The notes below the pieces were generated by a model. It did no database searches and had not been told where the DNA came from. It saw only the letters and a program-made list of their open reading frames with translations. Positions 47,125 to 58,786 of a DNA stretch of 64,000 nt are shown here, piece by piece. Numbering within the stretch: position 1 is the first letter of the stretch; each line of letters opens with the position of its first letter. The DNA lies in assembly GCF_963576675.1 (NCBI RefSeq), contig NC_088915.1:41445501-41509500 (forward strand). Reading direction: 5' to 3'. The DNA is from Euphorbia lathyris. Its lineage: Eukaryota; Streptophyta; Magnoliopsida; Malpighiales; Euphorbiaceae. The position numbers were made by a program, and so were the translations under genes.

Positions 47125-48610
47125 TGTTGAAACACCTTTCCACATGATTTTGATTTGACAAAATTATTTAAGTTAATCCATGATTAAGGGACAATTAAAT
47201 TTAAGTGCTTTGATTTAATTGTACTAATATGTTTGTTCAATGATTGAGTATAAATATAAATACAAATAGAAATAAAAAGTAAGACAGGACGAAGTCAGCA
47301 TAAGACCACAGCATAAGTTGAGTAGAGTGGAACTCAGCGTGACAGAAGATAAGTCATCTTCAGAACAGAAGCTTAAAGATCAAGAAGCTGAGTGGAACGG
47401 AACTCAGTATCAAAAGTAGAAAAGTCTTCTTGAGAACTATGTCTTGCAGAACGAAGCTGACCATGGAAGCTTAGTAAAAGAGAACTCAGTATCTGAATTG
47501 GAAACAATCAAAGACAACGGCCATTAAAGTCAAGCTGAGTGATCTTCAGGATAGCATGAATGATCCGTTTGCTAAAAGACAAGATCTGACAACTATCTGC
47601 ACCAATCCAGAACCTTGGAATTGCGCAAAAGCCAATTTCGAGATGCATGGGTCATCTGTTCGATTAGTAAAAAGACAAACTGGCACAAGAAGATGAAATC
47701 TGCAAGAAGAAGACAAACCTAATGCCTGCGGAATTCAGACGACAGGATTGGCCTGCAAAACTGAAGCTGACCAGAACTTGTCTCAAAAAGGAGCCATTTG
47801 GATCAACGGACAAATCCAAAGTTCAAACCATTTCTGCTTCAGACCTCAACTATAAAAAGGACATGATCATTCTTGGATCATTAGCCGATCACAACAAGAA
47901 CAAAAAGAGTATACATACAAAGCACACAAAAGCCAAAAGAGATCTTACACCAAATTTCTATTCTTGTGTAAAAGCTAGATTGATTTTCTGTAATCATCTA
48001 AAGTGTTCTTCATTCGAAAAGAACAATTTGTATCAATTGTAAAATTGAGAGTGTTGTGCTGAGTACTCGGTGTTGAGTGCTTAGTGGTAGAGAAATCTAG
48101 GTGTTTGGCTATAGCACTTAGTAGGAGTTGAGTAGACGAATAGAGGAAGGTACTCTTGCATATTCAACTGCCTTGTAAACGGTTTGTGCTCTACCTTTAA
48201 AGAGCTCAGTATTGGATTTAAAAAGCCCGGAGGGACTCTGGGGACTGGACGTAGGCGGAGAGGCCGAACCAAGATAAGTCGTACTGAGTAATCTCTAACT
48301 CTCTCTCTCAATATATATATATCTGTATGTGTTGCTTGTCATTTTTACTCAGCATATAAATTGTTTAAACTGACACTGAGTAAATGAGAGTGCTAAGTTG
48401 GAAGCTGACCACAATAATGTCAATTCCCAACTCATACGTAAAATAGTTCTAGTCAACATCTGACTAAAGCTGTCTTACACTATAATCGGCTGTGCTGACC
48501 AAAGCTGAGTTAACTAACTCAAGAAAATATATTAAGTCAGCTTAATCAAATTCGAAAAAGTTATATTAGTTCCTAACCCCCCCTTTGGAACTAATCACAT
48601 GGGACCAACA
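47125..48610 (+). repeat. Element F 5' LTR (1,486 bp)
   Basis: TGTTGAAACACC to ACCAACA. TATA box TATAAAAA at 47851-47858. Same family and length as the G LTR, and related to the A LTR at the ends. Confidence 0.92.
47851..47858 (+). promoter_or_regulatory. TATA box of the element F LTR
   Basis: CTATAAAAAGG context, about 750 bases upstream of the LTR end; the expected core promoter of the genomic RNA. Confidence 0.65.
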
Positions 48611-48612
48611 AG

Positions 48613-48625
48613 TGGTATCAGAGCC
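48613..48625 (+). other. Primer-binding site of element F, initiator tRNA-Met
   Basis: TGGTATCAGAGCC, an exact complement of the initiator tRNA-Met 3' end, two bases after the LTR. Confidence 0.93.
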
Positions 48626-48674
48626 ATATATCTCACTACTCAAAGAGTTAACAATCTTGAGCTGATCCCGATAA

Positions 48675-49000
48675 ATGGCTGAGAACAGAACTCGTTTCCT
48701 TCCCGGGAACCAAACAACACAGATACTCCCAGAGGGATTATCAATTAGTCGGCCTCCCATATTCTTTGGATCCAATTATACATTCTGGAAGAATAGGATG
48801 AAGAACTTTATTCAAGCCACAAATATGAGTGCATGGCTTGCAATAGTTCAAGGCCCATATGTGCCGTATAAAACTGTTGACAATGAGAAAATTGTTAAGA
48901 GTGAAACTGAGTGGTCAGAAGATGACCTTAAAAAATTACAAAACAATGCTTCGGCTATCAATATGCTTCACTGTGTGTTAGATGCTGCAGAATACAATAA
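48675..49000 (+). pseudogene. gag: Element F gag, 5' part, interrupted by element E
   Basis: ATG at 48675 after the Met primer site. The N-terminal region of copia gag (MAENRTRFLPGNQTTQILPE, FFGSNYTFWKNRM, AWLAIVQGPYVPY) is intact up to LDAAEYN, where element E inserts at AATAA (48996-49000). It continues at 58787 in the same frame once E and one duplicate AATAA are removed. Confidence 0.92.
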
Positions 49001-49468
49001 TGATAACTTGCTGGATCCGCTTTGATGTTCTTTGCCGGAGTTACTTGCAAAACAAAACCGGAGACAGGATCTCCGGGAAAACTCTCCGACGATCAAGTCA
49101 GTTTTTGTAAGGATGAGTCTATAATTTAGCAATAGCTTTGTGGGAAAAAATGTGAACGTACCTCCCCCCTTATTCTTAAGGCCTTTTATAGGTGTTTTTT
49201 TTGGGTAACCGCCGAAGGCGGTTACTCCTTAGTGGGCCACGTTCTGAGGGCGGTTATCCCTTTTTAGGCCATGTCCCTTTCGTGGTTTTCATGGCAACGA
49301 ACGTGGTTCTGAGTGGGAGTCTTGGCGCTCCGTTTAGGAATTCGGGGCGGTTTACTCGCTGCGCCCGCTTCCTTCATTCGGGTCCCGTCCAATCTTAGCC
49401 CATGGGGCTTTAATATGGGCTGGGCTTGCGAAATGAATATAACCCGTTTTGGGCTTCGCGGGTTATCA
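49001..49468 (-). repeat. Element E 3' LTR (468 bp)
   Basis: TGATAACTTGCTGG to GGGTTATCA on the plus strand. On the minus strand TATAAAAG (49190-49183) lies about 15 bases downstream of a perfect 9-bp hairpin (49205-49225; arms GTAACCGCC and GGCGGTTAC, loop GAA). Confidence 0.95.
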
Positions 49469-49482
49469 CATGCCTCCCCCTT
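49469..49482 (-). other. Polypurine tract of element E
   Basis: AAGGGGGAGGCATG on the minus strand directly precedes the 3' LTR. Confidence 0.82.
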
Positions 49483-49733
49483 GGTCTAGTAAGAGCCCTT
49501 TTAGGGTCTTTTTATAGGGGACGCTTCGTCTTTGTCCGATTATTTCAAAGTTTTGAACTTGTGCATTTCCCCTCTTTCGTTTTCTCCGGCGTCGACCTTT
49601 TAATTCCGTTACTTCTTTTCCGGCGTTGACCTCTTAATCCCGTCACTTCACTGTGTTGTCTTTTTCATGTAAGTTTTTCTTTTCACATTTGCTCCTTGTT
49701 CGGCTTTTTGCTTCTCTTTTCCTTTTATCGATC

Positions 49734-51916
49734 ATGTCAGACCTCGACTTCGCGCCGTTTGACGACGATTATGTCCGCGAGGTCTCTAACGAGGTCGAAG
49801 AGATGGTTGAGGAAGCTTCGACCAGCTCTTCTTGGTGTAATTCTCATCCCGCCGACTTCCTTCATTTGGCGAATACATCCGACGAGGGTTTAGGTTTTGA
49901 CCCCAAAAAGTTGATTCCGCCACCTGTCCCAACCCCTCGTTTGTTACCAAAGAAGGACAGGTCGGGAAGTCTGGTTTGTCAAGAGACAATCGATGATTTG
50001 CGGGAGCATTATCCCTGGCTTCGAGGTCTCGAGATTATCATTCCTGGGGAGGATAGGGGACCGGGCGATTACCCAAAGGGGTACTTCACTATTTTCGTGG
50101 CCCAGATTATCTGCGGCTTCACTTATCCGCTGGCGGATGAGATTGCTTCCGTCCTAGGCGGTTACGGAATCGCGCCCGGGCAATTGCATCCTAACGGCTG
50201 GGCCGATTTGACTCTGGACAAATTCTTGGCGGATTGTTTGGAGGTTCCCTTTTCGCCCAAAATCTTCTCCAAGCTCCACCATTTCAAAAGCTCGGTGGGG
50301 TATTTCACTTTCATCCGCCAGAGCGGATACTATGGTTTTGACGAGAAGCTGAACAAGATCCGCGAGTGGGATCGATCTTACTTTTTCATCAAGTTTAATG
50401 AGGAGAACCTGAACTTCCTTCGTTGCTGGAGCCAACCCAACGTAAAGAGTTTGAACTTCGGGTATCCCAGCCAGGAAGAATCCGCCGTTATCAAGTTCCT
50501 GAAGAGCACTCCACCTTTTGTATGGACATACGATCAGGCCTTTCATATGCTAAGGATCCGAGTAGCGATTGCATACCGCGAGGGGGATCGTGTTGTCTAT
50601 ATTCCTTATCGCGTTTTTGTGCAAGGTACTTTTTATTTCCAAGTTGATGGTTTCTTTTAACCCTTTGCAGGGGTGATCCTTTATCTCAAATCGCTGCAGA
50701 TCGGGAGGCCAAAGCCCTGGCGAGAAGAAAGAAACGAATGACGGAAACCGCTTCCGTTGTAGGGGCGAATCCTTCTGGCGGGACGATTCCTTCTATTGGG
50801 GCGGCTTCCCCGGTTAGGGCTTCCGCTTCACAAGGTCCCGCTTCTGCCTCCGAGGATCTTCCTTTAACCAGGAAGCGGAAGATAAGTGCGGATACAGAGT
50901 CTTCTCGTTCTAAAAAGAAGAACACTTCTGTGTCCCTTACTGTTGGCGGCGCACCTGTATCCGCCTCATCTAAAGGAAAGAGCAGTACCCCCATTCACGA
51001 GGTATCTTGATCTACTCCCTCTCGTATTGCTACTTTTTCCTCATGAGCTATCTGCCATTCTCTTGATATTTTTCTTTATGCTTTTGCAGCCAATCCCCGA
51101 TATTAGCGGATGGTGGACTAGGACTTTCGGCCTGGCCATGAACTTCTCTTGCAAGGATATTGTATCTTCCATATGCAATGTCCTCGGGCGACTTCCCTCT
51201 GCCTCCCGTGTGCGCGAGCAAGTATCGCTCCCTACTGCTGTGGAAGGGATCGAGAAGCGTTCTGTAGAGGTATATTATTGCTTTGTCCTTTCGCTTTCAA
51301 ATATCTTGTGTTCATTGTAACCGCATATTTCTATTCGCCCATTTGTGAGACGTGTTATATGCAGATTATCAATTTCGCTGAGGGCATTCTCCGAAGGGAT
51401 GCAGAGCGAGCCAAGGAGTTGGAAAGTCTTGGTACGGAATTGGCGACTCAGAAGTCCGATGAACTGCAAAAAGCCCTCGACGACCTAGCTGCTTTCAAGG
51501 AGGCCCAAAAGAAGAGGGTTGAGGAGATTTTGGCTGAAGATGGCGCCCGCATCTACTGGTATGGGGAGCGGATTCATGCGGCTTATGAGCACGGGCATCA
51601 GGGTCTAGTACTTAACCGCCCCAAAGTTCCCATCCTTGAAAAGGATTTAACTGGGGAATGGGATAAGCTGGAAGCCGAGGATGCTGATATGGATGAGGTA
51701 CTCTTCTTAGATTGGAAGAGTCTTCAGGATCCTCCGATTGGCTGCGAGATCCCTATTCAGCCCGTGGAAGGAGAGGCACCCCAAGCCGTTTCTCAACCTG
51801 TGCAAGAGGTACCTCTCGCCGAAGAGGTTACTGAAGCGGTTACCGATTCAAGGGTTGAGGATTCGCTTGAAGTAGATCCTCCTATCGGAGGAGATGAGGG
51901 AGTCGCCGCAGTCTAG
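49734..51916 (+). CDS. Antisense intron-containing extra gene of element E (putative gypsy-type transposon domain)
   Basis: Four exons read in frame: 49734-50625, 50700-51001, 51090-51269 and 51365-51916, about 641 residues. All introns are GT-AG (74, 88 and 95 bases) with donors AAG|GT or GAG|GT and acceptors GCAG. Exon 1 carries the domain seen in plant putative gypsy-type transposon proteins (YPWLRGLEIIIPGEDRG, YPKGYFTIFVAQIICGFTYPL, GQLHPNGWADLTLDKFL). Exon 2 is Ser/Ala-rich with basic clusters (TRKRK, SKKKN). Exon 3 has GWWTRTFGLAMNFSC. Exon 4 is coiled-coil-like (RRDAERAKELESLGTELATQ) with an acidic tail. I used ATG 49734, since the frame extends upstream only through a GTG. The first-intron acceptor could also be 50670, but that leads to a stop. 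No nonsense or frameshift was found, unlike gag-pol on the other strand. A weak TTTATAGG lies near 49511. Function unknown. Confidence 0.78.
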
Positions 51917-52652
51917 GAGGGCATTAGGGGCGAAGGAGAGGAAGCTGTAGCATAGCTTAACTTATATTTGGACTTTTGTATGTAAAAATCATGTAACAAA
52001 CCGTTCTGATATATATATTTTCTTTCGGTTGTTGCTTTTCATATGTGTGTGATTGTCACTTTTTTGCCCTTTATATGTGCCCTTTGTCTTTTTGCCGACT
52101 CCATATTTGTGTTTCTTCATAGCTAGGGTGGCCAGACCCTTTTTGCAATTTTGAGTACTCGTTTATTCGCTTAATTTTATGCCTTAACTTATAATTCTTC
52201 TTTCGAAAATAATCATAAGTTTTGATCATAAGGTTTTGCGAGTGATGCGTAATCATGCATCCGCCTTTCTTTAAGAGGCAACACATTTATGTGTTTTTGA
52301 TTTTAACCCTAGGGTTTTTTGCGAGTGATGCGTAATCATGCATCCGCCTTTCTTTAAGAGGCAACACATTTATGTGTTATTGATTTTAACCCTAAGGTTT
52401 TTTTTTTGCGAGTGATGCGTAATCATGCATCCGCCTTTCTTTAACAGGCAACACATTTATGTGTTTTTGTAAAGAATCCGCATTTTGTTGTAACATACTG
52501 AGTGAATGTAATAACTTTTATTGATGACGAGAAAAAGTTTATTACATATGTACACCAATTGTGCGGGATCAAAGCCTCATTAAAACCTTTTATCAGAAAA
52601 CCCAGTGGGAAAAACTCATAAAAGGAAAAAGAGTACTCGTCATTTCCTCGAA
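51917..52652. other. Element E spacer between the antisense gene and integrase
   Basis: The 3' ends of the two convergent transcription units meet here. AT-rich, with TATATATATTTT near 52010 and the tandem repeat at 52234-52467. No credible ORF. Confidence 0.7.
52234..52467. repeat. Three-copy tandem repeat in element E
   Basis: Three units of 83-87 bases, starting near 52238, 52321 and 52408. Each contains GCGAGTGATGCGTAATCATG and CACATTTATGTG. Units are almost identical (for example AAGAGG against AACAGG). CACATTTATGTG has 5-bp inverted arms, and GATGCGTAATCATGCATC is an imperfect palindrome. Confidence 0.88.
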
Positions 52653-55600
52653 CTACTCGGCCTTTCTATATAGGCGTAGATTCTCTAGATTCCAGGTGCG
52701 CGAGAGCTTCTTCCCGCTCATTTCTTCTATTTCAAAAGTGGTTGGTCCCAGCTTCTTGGATACTTTGTATGGTCCGATCCAGTTGACGCCCAGCTTGCCT
52801 TTGCCATCTCTGGATTGTATTTTATCCGCTTTTTTCAAGACCAAGTCGTTTTCGTTGATTATTACTTTTCGCATTCTTCTGTCATGGTATTTCTTGATTC
52901 TATTGCGGTACATTGCCATTCGCATGTAAGCTTTCTCTCTTCGTTCCTCCACAGAATCCAAAGCATCTCTGATGTTGATAGGATTTTGTGTGTCGCAATA
53001 ATAAATTGTCCGATCTGTGGGCGACTTGATTTCAACAGGTAGGACTGCTTCGGCTCCATAAACTAGCGAGAAAGGTGTTTCGTCTGTTGCTGCCTTTACA
53101 GAGGTTCTGTATGCCCACAACATATGGGGTACCTCATTCGCCCAACCTGTTTTTTTATCGCCTAGCCGCTTCTTGATGCCTTGAACCATGGCCCTGTTGG
53201 TAACTTCTGTCATACCATTTGATTGGGGATGGTTTACAGAAGAAAAATGATTCTTGATTCCCATGCTTTCGCAGTATGTTTTGAACTTGGCAAAGTTGAA
53301 CTGGGTGCCATTGTCGGTTATAAGCTTCTGCGGGATCCCAAATCGCATGATAATGTTCTCTCGTAAGAACTCGATCATTCGCTCAGGTGTTTGTGCGGTT
53401 ACTGCCTCCGCTTCTACCCATTTGCTGAAGTGGTCCACTGCGACTATCAAATACTTCCTTTTCTTTGTTGTTTCTGGGAATGGACCCACTATATCAATTC
53501 CCCATGTTGCGAATGGCCACGCCGTCATTATAGTGATTTGTTCAGCTCCGGGAACATGCTTTTCATTCGCATGGATTTGACAGTTGTGACATTCCGCAAC
53601 CATCTTCTCGGAATCCTCCACCACCTTGGGCCAGTAGTATCCCAGTAGTTTGACCTTTCTTGCCAATGCCGCCGAAGCTTCATGCGCGCCACAAATTCCT
53701 TCGTGTAGTTCTCGCAGCACATAGTCTCCTTCATTGCGATTAACGCATTTCAACCATGGACATGTGTACGATTTCCGATACAAAGTTCCATCCCGCATTG
53801 AGTATCGTGCCGACTGCCCAATTATTTTTCTGGCCAAGCTCTTATAAACCGGCAAATCTCCATGCTCCAGATATTGACGGATTGGCATCCGCCAATCTTC
53901 ATCGTCTTCCAGTTCCTCGATGATCATAATCTGATCAACCTCGAATGCTGGTGCCGATTTTATTTCCAAGCTGCATGCTTTTTGACTCCATGGTTCTCTA
54001 CTTGCCGCTGCCTTTGCCAATTCGTCAGCTTTTGCATTTTGGCCTCGCGGAACATGCACCATCTCCCAAACGACTCCCTTGTGCGTTAACTCTTGTGTCA
54101 ATCGGCCGACTACCTGATGGTATTTTACGAGCTCCTCCTGTTTCACCAGATAATTTTTTGTGATCTGGTTTATCATGAGTTTGGAATCGCTGTAGATTAC
54201 CACTCTTTCTGGGGTGAGTTCATTGAGCAACTTCAATCCGCATATCATTGCTTCATACTCTGCGGCATTATTGGTAGTTTTGAAAGTTAATTTTGCTGCA
54301 TAGCACAGGCGAATAACCTCCGGGCCCTTGATGACGACTCATAGCCCAGCTCCGTCTGCAGATAAGGCCCCATCTGTGTACATGCTCCACTCTTCTTTTT
54401 GTGCGTTTTGGACATTCATCATCATCCCAGGTGAATTCGTTCACGAAGTCGGCGAGCACTTGGCTCTTTAGCGCTGGTCTTCCTTCATAGCGGATATCGA
54501 ATTCGCCCAGGCGAATTGACCATTCCATCAACCGGCCGAATGCGTCAGGTTTCTGCAGTACCTTTCGCATTGGGATGCCAGTTCTCACAATGATAGTATG
54601 CGCCTGAAAGTATGGTTTCAATCTAGCCGCCGTGGTTATCACTGCGAGGGCCATTTTGTCCAACTTCGAATACCGGAGTTCTGCATCCTTCAGGACTTTG
54701 CTCACGTAGTACACTGGATATTGTTGCCCTTCTTCTTCTCGCACCATCACAGTGCATATCGCCATGTTGGTGACGGATACATAAAGAAACAAATCTTCTC
54801 CGTCTTCCGGCCTGCTCATTAAGGGCGGATAACATAGTAATCGCTTTATCCCCTCAAATGCTTCTTGACAATCCGGCGTCCATTCAAAGGACTTGGATTT
54901 TTTGATGGCATTGTAGAAAGGTAGACATCGCCTAGCTGAGCATGATATGAATCGCCCTAATGCCACCAACCGCCCGTTCAGTCTCTGTACTTCCCTTATG
55001 TTCCTTGGCGTCTTCATCTCCATTACTGCTTTAACCTTCTCAGGATTCGCCTCAACCCCTTTACCGCTAACAATGAAACCCAGGAACTTTCCCGCTCTTG
55101 CTCCGAATGTGCATTTCTCTGGGTTCAATTTGAGGCCATATTTGATCAACACTTCTAGGATTTCTTTGATATCCCGCGGGTGGTCTTGCATTTTCTTGCT
55201 TTTGATGATCATGTCATCAACATAGATCGAGAAGTTCTCGCCGGATTTGTCTGAAAATATCTTGTTCATCATCCTCTGGTATGTTGCTCCCGCGTTTTTC
55301 AATCCAAAGGGCATCACCTTGAAGCAATAAGTCGCCTGGTGAGTTATGAACGATGTTTTGATTTCATCCGCCTTCTCCATGGGTATCTGATGGTAACTGG
55401 ATTTCACGTCGGTGAATGATAAGGCTTCATATCCTGCAGTTCCATCTACCAATATATCAATGTTAGGAAGCGGATACATATCCTTCGGACATACCTTGTT
55501 CAGATCTTTGAAGTCGACGCACATTCTGTACGTTCCATTTGGCTTTTTGACTAGCACCACATTGGCTAGCCATTCCGGATAGGTGACTTCTCGAATCGCA

Positions 55601-58269
55601 TCCGACCTTAGCAAGTCCGCCACTGCTTTTTCAATCGCCCTTTGCCGCTCAGGAGCATGTCCCCTCTTCTTTTGCCGCACTGGGGTTGCCCCTTTGTCTA
55701 CATTCAACCGATGGGTTGCTACGTCTGGGCCTATTCCTTTTAGCACTTCATTTGGGGCGGCAAATGCCGACTCACATTGGATCAATACCTCGGTAATGGC
55801 TTTCTTTGTTTCTTCTGAGAGTCCAGCCGCTATTCGCACGTTCTTGTCATTCGAGATGGCGAATAGTTCCGTTTCTCCCAATGCTTCCGCCGGCAGCTTC
55901 TCTTCGACTTTATCCTCCTCTTTCGGTTTTGGTTCAAGTGATAATATATAGGCCTGTTGAGATACAAGTTGATCACCTTCAACTATGACTCGCCCTTGGT
56001 GTGTTGGAAAATGTAACGTCAAATGCTTCACTGAGATGAGCGACTCCGTCTCCGACAGGAATGGCCATCCCAGCATTATGTTGTAGGCCAGTGGGAGATC
56101 AACAATTGCGAATTCTAAATCACCTCGCCATTTTAGATTCTTATCGCCCATTTCTGCCTCCAACACCACCTGCCCACTTGTTTGGGAGGATTGACCCCCA
56201 AAACCAGTTACATCCATGAAGGTGTGTTCCACCCGCTCGTCGTTGATTCCCAACTTGTTAAATGCTGTCCGGGTAATGACATTGCAAGAACTGCCTGTGT
56301 CAATAAGGACCCGTTTGACGTCCCATCCTTCAACGACCATCGTGACCACCAGGGCGTCCGCATGTGGCTCCGTGATTCTCGCAAATGAGTAATTGAGGGC
56401 ATCCCCCCTATGTGTATTGCTCTTTCGCCGTTCACGGCGAGCTCTTTTTGTTGGAGGCTCGTAGATTCCGCCTACTATCACGTTTATCACCCCTTTCTTC
56501 TGCTTCTTTTCTGGCCGTGTTTCTCCCTCATGCGGGAGCGTTGTTTTCTCATCAGCTGTATCTTTTCTTACAAATTGACTCAGCTTGCCTCTCTCGATCA
56601 GTTTTTCTATTTCCTTCTTCAGTTCGTAGCAATCATCTGTGTCATGGCCATTCAACCTGTGGAACCTGCAATATTTGTTAGGATGTCGCCCCAAACTGGT
56701 TCGACCTTTTACCTTGGGGAACCGCACATCCTTCTTCAGGGGGCTCTTTTCGATCCAAAGTAACACCTCCTGGCGAGTCGTGTTTAGTGGCGTGCGATAT
56801 CCTCCACCTTGAAAGGGACGATCGCCTCTTCGAACAAAATTACTTTTGGGCTGGGTCTGACGCCGACTGTCCGAAGTGGTTCTAGCGGCATCTCTTTCTC
56901 GCCGAGTTTGGGCCCTATGTTCCCAGTTGACATCATCCACTTCCATGAATTCCTTTGCTATCTTCATGAGCTCGGCTACAGTGTGTGGTTTGTTACGGAT
57001 GATTTCTTCCCGCATGCTCCAATCTGTGGTTCCATCCGCCATGATGTTGCGAATACTCACGATATCTGGGTTCTGCAATCGCACTAGGATATCGTTAAAG
57101 GCGACAACAAATTCCCTTAGGGAATTATAGTTCCTCTGTTTGATCTCCTTCAGCTGCCTGTTTGTCACATCTGCTGCTTTACAGCCCACGAACTTCGCAC
57201 AGAAATCCCGACTATATTGTTGCCAATTGTGAATAGATTCTGCCGGTAAAGATCGAAACCAATCAGATGCCGCACCGCCCAAAGTTGTCGAGAATAACTT
57301 GCAAATTATGCTTTCGCTTGCCCCTGCAACATCCATTAACTCTCTGTAGTTCCTGACATGAGCCTCAGGGTCAGAATTTGGATCCCCATAGTATTTTGGT
57401 ATGGCAAGCGCTTTGATTCTATGATCTGGAATGAATTCCCGCAACGAAGGGGCAAAAGGTGAATCGCTCTGGATCTCTGCTCTCGGCCTAGGCGAGTACC
57501 CCATTCGCTCCATCATGCTTCGTAATTGATCTTCTAAGTTAATATCGGGTATTCGCCGGACTTCTTCCATCCGCTGCTGGTGAATTCTGGGTGGCATCCA
57601 TCCGCCCATCGGTGTTGAGACGTGTGCCTGTTGGGGGACTAACCGTTGTCCCGTTATAGGATCAAAGTTCCATGTGTGCTCTCGCCCAGGAGTCATCAAC
57701 TCCGAATGTCTGTGAGGAAAAGGTTCCACTTGCTGTAGCGGAAGAGTGCCTTGCACTCCTAGCAACGGTTGGGATGGCTGCCAGGTCGGATGTATCGTCG
57801 TAATGAGATCTGGGTGCGAGTAGTTGCCCGGGTGGCTGTGTGGGTTTGTGCGACTACTCTAGCCCACTTGATTTGGCGCCTGAGATGGCTGCGGGAGGGC
57901 CGACATGACAAGGATAGTCGGTGATTGTGTTGAGATAACCACAGGTTCTTAAGGAGCAGCCGCCACGGCGGTATTGTGTTCGGCGAGGGCCGTTAGTAAA
58001 TTAATCATTCGATCTCCAGCCACCTGGCTCATGTTCGAAGCCAAGACTTGTCCAGCCATCTGTACGAAATCACTATTGGACATTTCCATCTCAGTTTGCA
58101 CTTGGACCTCCAATAAGGGACTCAATTGTCCCGAAGGACCCGATGAGCTAGGCACCACAGGCTGTGTACTTGCAGGTTGCGAATTCGCAATCCGTGGTCC
58201 CCTAGAGTTCATACTGATTGATCTAGTGGTAACGCCGGTCGTTCGTGATGGTTCTGACATGTTCTTCAT
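52653..58269 (-). pseudogene. gag-pol: Element E gag-protease-RT-RNase H-(second RNase H)-integrase, broken
   Basis: From ATG 58269 one frame runs to about 54400 but has stops TAA at 57951-57949 and TAG at 57861-57859. In the 1,165-residue block from 57765: capsid domain (about 150-275), a CCHC-like knuckle of form CX2HX4HX4C (C366 to C379), protease DTGSS at 489-493, RT with FTD at 784-786 and YVDD at 848-851. The first RNase H has lost its acidic residues (VSVTN, YSKLDK, VRTGI). A frameshift near 54395-54415 leads into a second RNase H (YTDG, NNAAEYEA, YSDSKL, KADELA) with an in-frame TGA at 54341-54339. Integrase follows from 54248: H182, H189, C220, C223, then D252, D312, E348. It ends at 52653. 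Confidence 0.93.
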
Positions 58270-58300
58270 GTACCTTTAACCAAATGTTGGTAAAAAAGGT

Positions 58301-58317
58301 CCACGTTCACCGCACCA
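58301..58317 (-). other. Primer-binding site of element E, probably tRNA-Phe
   Basis: TGGTGCGGTGAACGTGG on the minus strand, one base after the 5' LTR. It is complementary, with about one mismatch, to the plant tRNA-Phe 3' end as I recall it (CTCACCGCACCA). Confidence 0.65.
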
Positions 58318-58318
58318 A

Positions 58319-58786
58319 TGATAACTTGCTGGATCCGCTTTGATGTTCTTTGCCGGAGTTACCTGCAAAACAAAACCGGAGACAGGATCTTCGGGAAAAC
58401 TCTCCGACGATCAAGTCAGTTTTTGTAAGGATGAGTCTATAATTTAGCAATAGCTTTGTGGGAAAAAATGTGAACGTACCTCCCCCCTTATTCTTAAGGC
58501 CTTTTATAGGTGTTTTTTTTTGGTAACCGCCGAAGGCGGTTACTCCTTAGTGGGCCACGTTCTGAGGGCGGTTACCCCTTTTTAGGCCATGTCCCTTTCG
58601 TGGTTTTCATGGCAACGAACGTGGTTCTGAGTGGGAGTCTTGGCGCTCCGTTTAGGAATTCGGGGCGGTTTACTCGCTGCGCCCGCTTCCTTCATTCGGG
58701 TCCCGTCCAATCTTAGCCCATGGGGCTTTAATATGGGCTGGGCTTGTGAAATGAATATAACCCGTTTTGGGCTTCGCGGGTTATCA
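58319..58786 (-). repeat. Element E 5' LTR (468 bp)
   Basis: Five substitutions from the 3' LTR, four of them C/T. TATAAAAG on the minus strand at 58508-58501; hairpin at 58523-58543. Followed by the AATAA target duplication. Confidence 0.95.

Larger units (their letters stand above)
49001..58786 (-). mobile_element. Element E: Tat-like Ty3/gypsy retrotransposon with an antisense gene, complete
   Basis: 9,786 bases with two 468-base LTRs that differ at five sites (about 1.1%) and a perfect AATAA duplication (48996-49000 and 58787-58791). On the minus strand: 5' LTR, primer site, gag-protease-RT-RNase H-second RNase H-integrase, a repeat-bearing spacer, polypurine tract, 3' LTR. On the plus strand, between integrase and the 3' LTR, lies an intron-containing gene. 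The second RNase H and the antisense extra ORF are marks of the Tat lineage. Confidence 0.95.

Noticed and set aside
49653..49733. Hydrophobic N-terminal extension of the element E antisense gene that looks like a signal peptide
   Set aside because: The extension starts at GTG, not ATG, and is a pyrimidine-rich leader; the first ATG is 49734.
52234..52467. Regular repeats resembling a small CRISPR array
   Set aside because: Units of about 85 bases are contiguous with no unique spacers, in a plant retrotransposon; this is a tandem repeat.
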